Shown here piece after piece: positions 34,140 through 41,775 of a DNA stretch of 64,000 nt. Below the pieces are notes generated by a model, which saw nothing but the letters and a program-made list of their open reading frames with translations, searched no databases and had not been told where the DNA came from. The position numbers and the translations under genes are program-made. The stretch's first letter is position 1; each line of letters starts with the position of its first letter. Origin of the DNA: CAKZLS01 sp963701445 (GTDB lineage: Bacteria; Pseudomonadota; Alphaproteobacteria; Rhodospirillales; Defluviicoccaceae); assembly GCA_963701445.1 (NCBI GenBank), contig CAVPAM010000010.1:62001-126000 (forward strand). Direction: 5' to 3'.

Positions 34140-34592
34140 ATGAGTATCCCCATCGATCCCGCGAACTCCAACGTCATCCCGCGTCCGGTTGCCGGCTATC
34201 CGGTGCTGTCGGGCGGCGAGGAAGAACAGACGGCGCTCGGCCGGCCGTTGAACGGCGTTCGCAGGGTGGAGCCGGCCGCCGGGTCCGAAAAAGGACAGGC
34301 CACCGAGGACAGCCGCCTGCGCGACGGCCGGCGCGAGCAACACCGCGAACAGTTTTCGTCCGGCGCCGACGCCGAGGTTCCGCCCAAGGTGGCTGGCAGC
34401 GGTTACGACCGTAAGCTCACGTACGAGGCCGACGTGAACCGGGTTTTCCTGGAGATCGTCAGCAAGACGGACGATGAGGTACTGATCCGCATTCCGTCGG
34501 AGAGCACGGCGAAATACCTGGAGCAGATCACGGTACGCTCGGAGGAGACGGAAGACTCGAAGTCGGCCCCTCGGGTTTTCGAAATCGTCTAG
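34140..34592 (+). CDS. FlaG-like flagellar protein
   Basis: A 150-residue protein with a disordered, charged first 85 residues and a C-terminal domain LTYEADVNRVFLEIVSKTDDEVLIRIPSESTAKYLEQI that matches the FlaG pattern (two strands then Ixx IPxE). FlaG proteins modulate filament length or assembly. Position between fliK and flaF supports a flagellar role. ATG 34140 has GCAAGG eight bases upstream; ATG 34134 is too close to it. The 33865-34139 gap upstream is AT-rich near 34065-34120 and probably holds divergent promoters, but no clear sigma-54 site is seen. Confidence 0.65.
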   Translation: MSIPIDPANSNVIPRPVAGYPVLSGGEEEQTALGRPLNGVRRVEPAAGSEKGQATEDSRLRDGRREQHREQFSSGADAEVPPKVAGSGYDRKLTYEADVNRVFLEIVSKTDDEVLIRIPSESTAKYLEQITVRSEETEDSKSAPRVFEIV

Positions 34593-34682
34593 GCGGAGGT
34601 CGCGGCGACGTCTCCGAGGGAGACCGGGGCGCCGCGTCTCGTGGGCTCGCCCCGTTTCACTGAATTGTCCTGTATGGAATTG

Positions 34683-34710
34683 TCCGCCGAATGCTTTACG
34701 CTTCGGCGGA
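34683..34710 (-). terminator. Hairpin spanning the flaF stop codon
   Basis: TCCGCCGAA (34683-34691) pairs perfectly with TTCGGCGGA (34702-34710) around the TAA stop of flaF. A hairpin over a stop codon at the end of a short operon may terminate or protect the transcript; only a weak U stretch follows. Confidence 0.4.
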
Positions 34711-35136
34711 GCGGTGGTCCGTCTGTTGCGTCGCCGGCGTGGCCGCGGCAACGGCTTCCGGCCGGGCCATGAGGCCGGCGGCGATGTTCTTGTTGATCTC
34801 GATCAGGGCGTCGATCTTCTCCGGGGTGGCGGCCGCCTGAAGCTCCATCGACCTTTTGAACACGAAGATGGAAATGCTGCCGATGTTGTTCTTGACGTCG
34901 ATGGGCAGGCCATGGTCGTCGTTGGCGGCCTCGGCGGCGAAAATGGTCCAAAGCTTGCGATTGTAGAGAACCGCTTCGTCCAGTTGCGGCTGCAGGCTCG
35001 GGACCCACTCCCGCCGGACACTCTCGAGCTGGCGGGCGGCCTTGAGAAGCGCGTTGGCTTCCTGCTCGCGTTGATCGATGGCGTGGGTCGCGCCCTTCCC
35101 GTAGGCGTCGGCCGCGCGGTTGTAGGCATTAAGCAT
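34696..35136 (-). CDS. flaF: Flagellar biosynthesis regulator FlaF
   Basis: Alphaproteobacteria-specific protein required for flagellin translation or secretion. Seen: LNAYNRAADAYGKGATHAIDQREQEANALLKAARQLE, the conserved start, and LPIDVKNNIGSISIFVFKRSMELQA near the end. 146 residues. Its ATG overlaps the flbT stop by eight bases, giving the usual flbT-flaF pair next to flagellin. Confidence 0.93.
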   Translation of the reverse strand: MLNAYNRAADAYGKGATHAIDQREQEANALLKAARQLESVRREWVPSLQPQLDEAVLYNRKLWTIFAAEAANDDHGLPIDVKNNIGSISIFVFKRSMELQAAATPEKIDALIEINKNIAAGLMARPEAVAAATPATQQTDHRSAEA

Positions 35137-35512
35137 CGGCTATCAACTCCGCTTCATATTTGATGAGGCGTTTTGCCTCTTTAAGCGCCTTATAATAAGA
35201 CCCACCGATTATGTTTTCGTTAATGTCGAGCAACAGGGAGGCGGTGCTGGGCGCCGCCTCCTGGATTTTCCGGACCAGCTCGAAGTAGGTGTCGTGAAAC
35301 CGCGTCGGATCGCGGTCCATGTACATGAGTTGCAGTGTCAGATAGAGGGTCTTGCACGGCGTGTCGGCCTCGTCGGGCCGGATGATATCTTTTTCGCGCA
35401 GGATCGGCGCGCTGCCCTCGATGTGCAGGCGCGTGCGCTGCTGGTCGTTGGTGATGAGGGTTTCGCCGATGATTACCCGCTCGCCGGGCTTGAGATCGAG
35501 AACCAGGGCCAT
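35129..35512 (-). CDS. flbT: Flagellin mRNA regulator FlbT
   Basis: Known to bind the 5' leader of flagellin mRNA and destabilise it until the hook is complete. Seen: 127 residues beginning MALVLDLKPGERVIIGETLITNDQQRTRLHIEG, then TLYLTLQLMYMDRDP, ending ENIIGGSYYKALKEAKRLIKYEAELI, a full FlbT. ATG 35512 is preferred to upstream in-frame codons because the family starts here. Lies between flagellin and flaF, all on the reverse strand, but the terminator at 35592 separates it from flagellin. Confidence 0.95.
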   Translation of the reverse strand: MALVLDLKPGERVIIGETLITNDQQRTRLHIEGSAPILREKDIIRPDEADTPCKTLYLTLQLMYMDRDPTRFHDTYFELVRKIQEAAPSTASLLLDINENIIGGSYYKALKEAKRLIKYEAELIADA

Positions 35513-35591
35513 GGTCGTGCTCGCTCGGTGCTGAGGGATTGGGTCTGGGCGCCAGGGTAGCAGAAGACCCGGATGCGTGAACAAGAAAATG

Positions 35592-35620
35592 GCCGGCGGC
35601 GCGAAGGGCGCCACCGGCCG
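35592..35620 (-). terminator. Terminator after flagellin
   Basis: GC-rich stem, 35592-35603 with 35609-35620, twelve pairs with one G-U, followed on the reverse strand by TTTTCTT (35584-35590). It lies 25 bases after the flagellin stop codon. Confidence 0.8.
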
Positions 35621-35644
35621 GTCTTCCTACCGCGTTGGCGGCCC

Positions 35645-37255
35645 CTAGAACAGGGACAGAACCGCGGACTGCGACTGAGAGGCGAGGGACAACGACGTGA
35701 TGGACAGCTGCTGCCTGGTCTGCAGGGACAGCAACTTGGCGCCTTCCTCGTTGGGATCCGCCAGGGTCAGCTTGTCGCTACCCTCTTCCAGCGTGCCGAT
35801 GGTCTTCTCGGTGAAGTCCTGACGGGTCTGGATCACGGACAGGTCGTTGGCGATACTGTTGCCAAAGTCCCGGACCGCGCTGGTGGCCGCGAGAAGCTGG
35901 TCGAGGGACACCTGAACCGCTGTTTCATTGGAGAAATTGGCTTCCGAGAGACCCAAGCCGCTGGACGTGAAGTTGACGCCCTCGGTGGTCAGCTTGTTGC
36001 TGCGGCTCTCGTTGAAAACCGTCTCCAGATTGTCGCCCTCGAGGAGGTTGGTACCGCGATAGCTGGCGTCGGCCACAAGCGCGTCGATCTGGTTGCGGAT
36101 TTCGTTGAAGTCGTTTTCCAGCCGGGCCACGTCGGCGGAACCACCCCCGAAGGCGATGATTTCGCTGCTGGGCTCGTTGTTGCCGGTGAACGACGCGTCC
36201 GCCGCGCCGGTGCCGAAGCCGAAGTCCACGTCGACGCCGTCGCCCCAGGTGGTGGCGTTGAAGCTCAACTCGAGCGAGGAGACCGTGCCATTGGCGGTCA
36301 GCTCGATCTTGTTGGTCTCGGTGTTGAACGAGGCGGTGACGCTGCCGTCCAGGTTGGCATCGTTGTTGATGGCGTCCACCAGACCCTGGATGGTCGTGGT
36401 TTCGTCGATGGCGATGACGGCGCTGTCGGTGCCGTCCACGGACAACTGGGCCGTCGCCGCTTCGCCGGTGTCGATGTCCACGAAGCCGGCGGCCTGGAGG
36501 GTAGTGCTGGCGCTGACGCCGACCGTCGTGGATTCCTTGGAAGTCAAGGTGTTGCCCGCGACAACGCTGCCGGCGACCCGGGTTCCACCGGCGCCGTCAC
36601 TTTCCGTGGTCACCACCGCGCTCAACCCGAGGGCGGAGAATGTATCGGCATCCGCGCCCGCGCCGGCTTCGATGCGGATGGCGGCATCGTCCACCAAGGA
36701 CTTGATCTGCAACTGGCCGGACTCGTCGAGGGAGGCCTGGATCTTGCCTTCCAGGCCGCTGTTGTTGATCTTGGCCACCAGCATCTCGGCCGAATCGCCG
36801 TCTTCGATGACGATGTTGCCCGAGCTGACGCCGTCGATGCTGAGAGTAAAGGTGTCGTTGGCGTCGATACCGGCGAGGTCCACCAGGTTGTCTTCGCCGG
36901 CGATGCTCTTGTCGCCGTTCGCGACCGCCTGGCCCTGGGCGCTGGTCAGTTCTTCCTTGGCCTGAAGGGCCAGGGAGTCGGCCTGCTCCAGCAACTTGGT
37001 GAGCGACGAAACGCCGTTGTCCGCCTCCTTGATGGTGGAGATGCTCTGGCCCATGGAGTCCAACAGACGGTTCAGATCGCTGGCGCGGTTGTTGAGCGAC
37101 TGCGCCGCGAAGAAGTTCCGCGGATTGTCGAGGGCGCTGTTGACCTTGCGGCCCGTGGCCAGCCGGCCCTGGATGGTGTCGATGTCGCGCTGAGTGTTGA
37201 CGAGGGAGAGAAGGTTGGAGCGCATGGCTCCGGAGAGAGCGACGTTGCTTTCCAT
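35645..37255 (-). CDS. fliC: Flagellin
   Basis: Filament subunit. Seen: N-terminal D0/D1 helices (LSGAMRSNLLSLVNTQRDIDTIQGRLATGRKVNSALDNPRNFFAAQSLNNRASDLNRLLDSMGQSISTIKEADNGV) and the matching C-terminal helices (LTTEGVNFTSSGLGL ... FTEKTIGTLEEGSDKLTLADPNEEGAKLLSLQTRQQLSITSLSLASQSQSAVLSLF). At 536 residues it is about twice the size of compact alphaproteobacterial flagellins because of a central exposed region (about 130-390) containing two Flagellin_IN-like repeats (SAEMLVAKINNSGL; TIQGLVDAINNDANL). Only one flagellin gene is seen here. It has its own promoter and terminator. Confidence 0.96.
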   Translation of the reverse strand: MESNVALSGAMRSNLLSLVNTQRDIDTIQGRLATGRKVNSALDNPRNFFAAQSLNNRASDLNRLLDSMGQSISTIKEADNGVSSLTKLLEQADSLALQAKEELTSAQGQAVANGDKSIAGEDNLVDLAGIDANDTFTLSIDGVSSGNIVIEDGDSAEMLVAKINNSGLEGKIQASLDESGQLQIKSLVDDAAIRIEAGAGADADTFSALGLSAVVTTESDGAGGTRVAGSVVAGNTLTSKESTTVGVSASTTLQAAGFVDIDTGEAATAQLSVDGTDSAVIAIDETTTIQGLVDAINNDANLDGSVTASFNTETNKIELTANGTVSSLELSFNATTWGDGVDVDFGFGTGAADASFTGNNEPSSEIIAFGGGSADVARLENDFNEIRNQIDALVADASYRGTNLLEGDNLETVFNESRSNKLTTEGVNFTSSGLGLSEANFSNETAVQVSLDQLLAATSAVRDFGNSIANDLSVIQTRQDFTEKTIGTLEEGSDKLTLADPNEEGAKLLSLQTRQQLSITSLSLASQSQSAVLSLF

Positions 37256-37311
37256 GATCGAGTTCCTTTCCTAGGAATGACACAAGCGGACAGTTCCGTC
37301 CGGTGTTGCAC

Positions 37312-37340
37312 GTAATACGGGCAAAAATAGATGGTGTCAA
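37312..37340 (-). promoter_or_regulatory. Flagellin promoter candidate (TTGACA-17-TATTAC)
   Basis: On the reverse strand TTGACA (37335-37340) and TATTAC (37312-37317) are separated by 17 bases, about 57 bases before the flagellin ATG. This is a near-consensus housekeeping-type promoter; no GG-N10-GC sigma-54 element is visible, although an flbD gene is present. The leader contains GGAC/GTCC and TTCCTAGGAA palindromes that FlbT could recognise (inference). Confidence 0.55.
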
Positions 37341-37384
37341 CTATTTTTACGAGTGTGCGCCCGGAAAGGTAGCGCGGATATCTC

Positions 37385-38119
37385 TTAAAGCGTGTCCCGG
37401 CCCCCGTGCGCCGCGGACCATCCCACCGGATCTCCGAGGAACGCCCTCACCTGGGCGAGATCCTCGGGCGGGAAGTGTCGGCCGGCCTCCGCCTCGCGCA
37501 GGATGTCCCACCAGGTGGCCAGGTAGTGCAGCCGGATCCCGGCGGCGGCAAGCGTGTCCAGCGCGCCCGGAAAGATGCCGTAATAGAATACCACGAAGGC
37601 GTCCGACACCGTCGCGCCCGCCGACCGAAGCGCGTCGACGAAGGCGATCTTGCTGGCGCCGTCGCTGGCCAGGTCCTCCACCAGCAGCACCCGGTCGCCG
37701 TCGGCGAAGGTGCCCTCGATCTGGGCGTCGCGGCCGAAACCCTTCGGTTTCTTGCGTACGTAGAGCATGGGCTTGGACATGGCCTCGGCCAGCCACGCGG
37801 CGTAGGGGATGCCCGCCGTCTCGCCGCCGGCCACCGCGTCGATCGCGTCGAACCCGGCGGCGTCGTACAGCACGTCCAGCGCCTTGGCGATGACGTGGCG
37901 GCGCTCGGGCGTGAACGAGATCAGCCGCCGGCAATCGATATAGACGGGGCTGGCCCAACCCGAGGTGAATTTGTAGGGCTCCGCCGGCCGCACGCCCACC
38001 GCGCCGATGCGCAGCAGGATCCGGGCGGTCTCCGGATCCGCGCCGAGGACCGGCGCGCCGGGATCCGGTCGCGCGTCAGGTGGGGTGTCTGCCGAGTCGG
38101 GTCCGGTGGGTGTGGGCAT
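37385..38119 (-). CDS. pyrE: Orotate phosphoribosyltransferase
   Basis: Fifth step of pyrimidine synthesis: orotate plus PRPP to OMP. Seen: PYKFTSGWASPVYIDCRRLISF (orotate-binding region), GGETAGIPYAAWLAE, MLYVRKKPKGFGRDAQIEGTF (the catalytic flexible loop with Lys), and the PRPP loop VLLVEDLASDGASK. A disordered Pro/Asp-rich N-terminal extension of about 25 residues precedes the domain. 244 residues. ATG 38119 chosen because the upstream frame is unlike the family. The region 38120-38392 shows no gene. Confidence 0.93.
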   Translation of the reverse strand: MPTPTGPDSADTPPDARPDPGAPVLGADPETARILLRIGAVGVRPAEPYKFTSGWASPVYIDCRRLISFTPERRHVIAKALDVLYDAAGFDAIDAVAGGETAGIPYAAWLAEAMSKPMLYVRKKPKGFGRDAQIEGTFADGDRVLLVEDLASDGASKIAFVDALRSAGATVSDAFVVFYYGIFPGALDTLAAAGIRLHYLATWWDILREAEAGRHFPPEDLAQVRAFLGDPVGWSAAHGGRDTL

Positions 38120-38392
38120 GGTTGATCTCGCTTGCCGATGGTATCCTAAGGGACGGATCGTTTGTTTAGAGTGAACGAGCGCCCGGCTCAATGCCTTGCC
38201 CGTCCGGAGTTCCAAATGACAAGTTGCGCATATTAATCATGTCAGCGGGTTAGGTTTGGGCGACGGCCAACGCGAACTGTGAAGCGCGTTACGGTTCGGG
38301 CCGTTATTGGGCCGTAATGTAAGCTGTGGCCGCGAGAGCGGCGTCTGGTATTTTGTGGAGCAGGGGTGGACGTGATGTCGACAGCTGCGTGG

Positions 38393-38941
38393 ATGCGGAG
38401 CGATCATCGCCGTGGCGGGGGTCCGGGCAGGGATCATCCGGGGACGCGACGGTGGGCATTGGCGGCTTTGGGGGTTTTCCTTCGCGGCGACGCCGGCGCG
38501 GGCGGGGAGCAAGGCGCCGGTGGAGACGGTGGCGTTGATGGCGCCGCGGTTCATGACCAGTCAATCCGAGCGGCAAGCATTCAACGCGCCGCTCCGACGG
38601 GCCGCCGGCATCGGCACGTGGTTTCCGGACCTCCGGTCACGGTGCACCTGTCCGAGTGGGAATCGTGCGCTGCGGATCAGGGGTGCACTCACAATGTGCT
38701 CGGTTTCGGCGGGTTTTCGGGGGAGTTCGCCCTGAACCACGAGGGGTTCGTCAACGGCCGGCACTGGTGGGTGGGGCAGATACCCGCCGCGCCCGATGGG
38801 TTCGGTTTCAGGTTCGACAAGACCCACGGCCGGGAAGGCGTTCCCGGGCAGTTCGATCGCGTCTACGACCAGACCGCGCACGGCAACGAGATCTTCGCGC
38901 TCGGCCGGACCGACATCGTCGTTCGCACGACGCGTCCATAG
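38393..38941 (+). pseudogene. Exported protein gene of unknown function with two apparent frameshifts
   Basis: Not recognised. Coding-like sequence is split over frames. From ATG 38393 the text reads RRWALAALG in one frame, and a signal peptide end FAATPARAGSKAP plus VETVALMAPRFMTSQSERQAFNAP in another. After about 38630 it returns to the first frame with VTVHLSEWESCA ... GFVNGRHWWVGQIPAAPDGFGFRFDKTHGREGVPGQFDRVYDQ. Each segment has strong GC in third positions. Deleting one G in the GGGGG near 38470 and adding one base near 38630 gives one protein with a perfect Sec signal (WALAALGFSFAATPARA). It may be decayed, or the sequence may contain homopolymer errors. Confidence 0.55.
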
Positions 38942-39017
38942 GCCGGTTGCGGACCGGTAGGACCAAGCGCGGCGGCCTCCCGGTGGTGTCTTGTCCTTGC
39001 CATCTGGGCTCGGGGCT

Positions 39018-39482
39018 TCAGGCGCGCGAGCCGTCGTCCGCACCGCAGGCGGGCGCGTCCATGCCGAGAAGCGACGCGAGACGCGGTCCCGGCGCCAGCA
39101 GATCCGCGAGCGTATAGCCGTCGAGAACCTGGAAGAAGGCGGCCAGAGCCTCGTGCAGCGCCCGGCGCAGTTCGCAGGCCGGGAGCAGCGGGCAGGTGTT
39201 GTTTTCGCCGTCAAAGCACTCCACCAGGGTGACGTCGCCCTCGGTGGCGCGGATCACTGCGCCGATGTTGATGTCCTCGGGCGGCCGCGCGAGCCTCAGC
39301 CCGCCGACGCGGCCGCGAACCCCCTCCACGTAGCCGAGACGGCGCAACTCCGCCGCCGCCTTTTTGAGATGGTTGTGCGAGACGCCATAGGCCCGGGCGA
39401 TTTCCGGAACCGAACTCGGCCTGCCGCCGTTCAGCGCCGCGTACATCAGCACGCGCACGGCGAAATTGGAAAACTGCGTCAT
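39018..39482 (-). CDS. nsrR: Rrf2-family repressor, NsrR-like
   Basis: Iron-sulphur repressor that senses nitric oxide. Seen: winged-helix N-terminus MTQFSNFAVRVLMYAALNGGRPSSVPEIARAYGVSHNHLKKAAAELRRLGYVEGVRGRVGGLRLARPPEDINIGAVIRATEG, then three cysteines in ECFDGENNTCPLLPACEL, spaced as in NsrR cluster ligands. 154 residues. ATG 39482. The promoter region has TATAC/GTATA arms (39543-39567) that could be its own or a related operator. No NO-detoxifying gene is adjacent. IscR is excluded by its different cysteine spacing. Confidence 0.8.
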   Translation of the reverse strand: MTQFSNFAVRVLMYAALNGGRPSSVPEIARAYGVSHNHLKKAAAELRRLGYVEGVRGRVGGLRLARPPEDINIGAVIRATEGDVTLVECFDGENNTCPLLPACELRRALHEALAAFFQVLDGYTLADLLAPGPRLASLLGMDAPACGADDGSRA

Positions 39483-39636
39483 CCGCAACGGCGGGAACTC
39501 CTTCCCCGGACAGGACGGGCCTTGTCAAATAAAGGCAAATCATATACCCTTTTTTTATAGGAGTATAGGCGATATGCTATTTTGCCGGTGGGGGAGGCTG
39601 GCTTCCCCTCGGGCTCCGGAAGAGGGAGTTTGATCA

Positions 39637-39804
39637 ATGCCAACGCGCGAGGATTTTGCGAAGGACCTTCATGCTTTGATCGAAAAGGGCGCCAGGGAGG
39701 GTGTTGATCCTCTCGACATGGCTAATGAACTGCAGGATCAGGTCAACGTCTTCATCGGTCAGCACAACTTGGAATACGAGTTGAACCGGCCCGTCAAAAG
39801 GTAG
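39637..39804 (+). CDS. Small hypothetical protein (55 aa)
   Basis: ATG 39637 with an AGAGGGA ribosome-binding site about ten bases upstream opens a frame of 55 residues starting MPTREDFAKDLHALIEKGA and ending NRPVKR. Charged, helical, no membrane segment. Codon use (several T/A third positions) is less GC-rich than neighbours. It lies alone between the divergently placed nsrR and the AraC gene, so an NsrR-regulated small protein is possible (inference). Not recognised. Confidence 0.5.
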   Translation: MPTREDFAKDLHALIEKGAREGVDPLDMANELQDQVNVFIGQHNLEYELNRPVKR

Positions 39805-39880
39805 GCGGGACACGGCGGGGGCGGCGGCCCAGGGTTCTGGGCAGCCGGTCCCCGCCGGATCGCGTGCCGCCCGCGGACGA

Positions 39881-40891
39881 TCAGGCGGCGGATTTGCGGT
39901 ATTGCGTCGGCGTGACGCCGGTCCAACGGCGGAAGGCGCGGTTGAAGGCGGTGGGTTCGGAATAGCCGAGCAGATACGTGATCTGCGCCAACCCCAGCCG
40001 CTGGTCCCCGAGATACCGTTCCGCCAGTTGCCGGCGGATGTCGTCGAGGATCCGCCGGTAGCTGAGTCCCTCGGCGCTGAGGCGCCGTTCCAGGGTGCGG
40101 CTGCTCATGCACATTTCGCGGGCGACGGTGTCGATCGTGGGCTCGCCGGTGGTGAGCAGGTTGGCGATCAGTTCGCGGACTTGGTACGTCAGGTTCTGAA
40201 CCGTCGGGCGGCGGCCGAGGATCTCGCGGCAATAGCGTTCGAGAATCCTGCGCAGGTCGCTGTCGGCGGTTTGGATGGGCAGATCCATGACCTGGCTGTC
40301 GAACACCAGTCCCGTTCGCGGCTGATCGAACCGCACGGGCGCGCCGAACACCCGTTTGTGTTCGGCGAGGCTGTGCGGTTTCGGGGTGCGGAAATCGACG
40401 CGCTCGGGGACGATCTCGGTGCTCGTCAAGGCGCGGCAGGCGGCCAACTGCACGCTCGTTCCGAAGTCGTCGATCTGCCGGCAGTCGAGGACTTCGGGAT
40501 CGAGGATGCGCGAGGTCAGCGACACCTGATTTCCCTGAACGATCAGTTCCAGTTCCGCGCCCTCGCTCAGGACGCTGAGATAGCGGGTCATGTTCTTGAT
40601 CGCCGCGCCGAGGGTGTCGCAACTCAACGCGACGTACCCGAGCAGTCCCACTTGCCTCGGGTGAATGGACGCGCCGAGATGGAGCCCCCAGAACGGATCG
40701 CCAAGACGATCGGCGGCGATTTCCAAGAACCGGACGTGCTTGGCGAAGGGAATGCGCTTGTCGGGGTCGCGCAACTGCGAGCGGACCAGACCCGCCTCCT
40801 TGAGCGCGGTGTCCGTGCGGACCCCCTGTTCCCGCATGTGCTGAAAGGTGAGGCAGGCCCACCGGGCATCGACGGTCAACAACGCGGACAT
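39881..40891 (-). CDS. AraC-family transcriptional regulator
   Basis: A 336-residue activator. Seen: an N-terminal domain of the arabinose-binding-like type found in OruR/ArgR/VirF regulators (about 10-200: LSCDTLGAAIKNMTRYLSVLSEGAELELIVQGN) and a C-terminal double HTH (about 235-335: TIDTVAREMCMSSRTLERRLSAEGLSYRRILDDIRRQLAERYLGDQRLGLAQITYLLGYSEPTAFNRAFRRWTGVTPTQYR). ATG 40891 (MSALLTVDARW) is the family-like start. Target genes are not evident from the neighbourhood. Confidence 0.88.
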   Translation of the reverse strand: MSALLTVDARWACLTFQHMREQGVRTDTALKEAGLVRSQLRDPDKRIPFAKHVRFLEIAADRLGDPFWGLHLGASIHPRQVGLLGYVALSCDTLGAAIKNMTRYLSVLSEGAELELIVQGNQVSLTSRILDPEVLDCRQIDDFGTSVQLAACRALTSTEIVPERVDFRTPKPHSLAEHKRVFGAPVRFDQPRTGLVFDSQVMDLPIQTADSDLRRILERYCREILGRRPTVQNLTYQVRELIANLLTTGEPTIDTVAREMCMSSRTLERRLSAEGLSYRRILDDIRRQLAERYLGDQRLGLAQITYLLGYSEPTAFNRAFRRWTGVTPTQYRKSAA

Positions 40892-41028
40892 GAACAGCAA
40901 CTCCCGTGATTGCAGGTCGTCAAGCTGACGCAACCGGCTGAAAAAAACAACGGGACTGGCGGGAAGTGTCCACAATATGGCGGAAAATGTCAACGACAGC
41001 GCCAGCCGCCAATGCTAGGTATTCTCGC

Positions 41029-41140
41029 GTGGAGGCACAGCTCTTCGGAGCGCCCCTAAGAGGAGCATCCCCAACTTGCCGCAAACCTCCTCCGTGTACG
41101 TGCCTCCACAACCCCTCGGGCCGTGTTCGCGGCCTTTTTT
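41029..41140 (+). ncRNA. Candidate small RNA with CCUCC motif and terminator
   Basis: Within a 303-base gene-free gap. GTGGAGGCAC (41029-41038) pairs perfectly with GTGCCTCCAC (41100-41109). The enclosed 61 bases carry a GCTC-TTCG-GAGC mini-hairpin at 41040-41051 and an exposed ACCTCCTCC sequence at 41086-41094. An intrinsic terminator ends the unit at 41140. No reading frame explains it and the AraC gene reads away. Exposed anti-Shine-Dalgarno CCUCC motifs are known in alphaproteobacterial sRNAs such as the CuckooS/CcsR type; I infer a similar role. No good promoter was found. Confidence 0.45.
41119..41140 (+). terminator. Rho-independent terminator of the candidate sRNA
   Basis: GGCCG (41119-41123), six-base loop, CGGCC (41130-41134), then six T (41135-41140). 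It precedes the hypothetical gene starting at 41195 and follows no protein-coding gene on this strand, which is the main argument for a short transcript upstream. Confidence 0.7.
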
Positions 41141-41194
41141 CTTGCCCGAAGCGGTTTCCGGGCGGGGCCCGCGGATCCCGACGGCGGCGCACCC

Positions 41195-41509
41195 GTGAAC
41201 ATCGAGCAAGACATGCGCCGCATCCTCAAGGAGGCCGCCCGTCTGGGACTGGAGCGTCCCGATACCTCTCATATGCTGAAACGGCACGGGGCCGTCACCG
41301 CCGCGAGGCGGCATTTGTCGTCGCCCGGGTCCTGGGAGCACGATATCGTGAAATTGTCGAGCCTTGGACGCCTGGACCTTACGGTGGAGGCCGTGGTTCT
41401 CAGGAATGCCCCGTGTTTTCACGAGGGCGAGGTGGTTGCCGCCCTGCGCCGGCTTGGCCCGCACGGCTATTCCCTGGAGAGCTTTGCCGCCAAGATCCCT
41501 CCCCGGTAG
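41195..41509 (+). CDS. Hypothetical protein (104 aa)
   Basis: Not recognised. GTG 41195 (VNIEQDMRRILKEAARLGLERPDTSHMLKRHG) is preferred to the earlier ATG 41123, which overlaps the terminator. Two small helical-beta halves: DMRRILKEAARLGLERPDTSHM, then WEHDIVKLSSLGRLDLTVEAVVLRN and FHEGEVVAALRRLGPHGYSL. Soluble. It converges on a pair of reverse genes four bases away. Confidence 0.5.
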   Translation: MNIEQDMRRILKEAARLGLERPDTSHMLKRHGAVTAARRHLSSPGSWEHDIVKLSSLGRLDLTVEAVVLRNAPCFHEGEVVAALRRLGPHGYSLESFAAKIPPR

Positions 41510-41513
41510 CTGA

Positions 41514-41774
41514 CTATGCGAGGGCGCGGGTCGCGGCCGAGGACGTTCGGAGGTTTTCGCCGTGCGTTCGCGATCCACGGGGCGCCGGGACCGGTGCCGC
41601 GGGATCGAGCGCCGGTGCCGCTCCGCTTTTGCGGTCGATGACGGCCGGATCTGTCGGCGTGCCGGGGGCCTCCGGATCGGCCATCAGGGCAAGCACGATA
41701 AGCGCGATGGCGGCCGCCGCCGACACCAGGGGGATGATCAGGACGCCACGGGAGAGGGGCTTTTTCGCGGCCAA
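41514..41774 (-). CDS. Small single-pass membrane protein (86 aa)
   Basis: Not recognised. One hydrophobic segment at about residues 11-32 (VLIIPLVSAAAAIALIVLALMA) followed by a Pro/Ala-rich, probably periplasmic tail. The TTG start at 41774 stands one base after the stop codon of the gene upstream, indicating coupled translation with the exported protein 41776-42342. Confidence 0.45.
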   Translation of the reverse strand: MAAKKPLSRGVLIIPLVSAAAAIALIVLALMADPEAPGTPTDPAVIDRKSGAAPALDPAAPVPAPRGSRTHGENLRTSSAATRALA

Positions 41775-41775
41775 C

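Noticed and set aside
39543..39567. NsrR operator as a separate feature
   Set aside because: The TATAC/GTATA arms are only five bases and flank an A/T run; too weak to annotate on its own.
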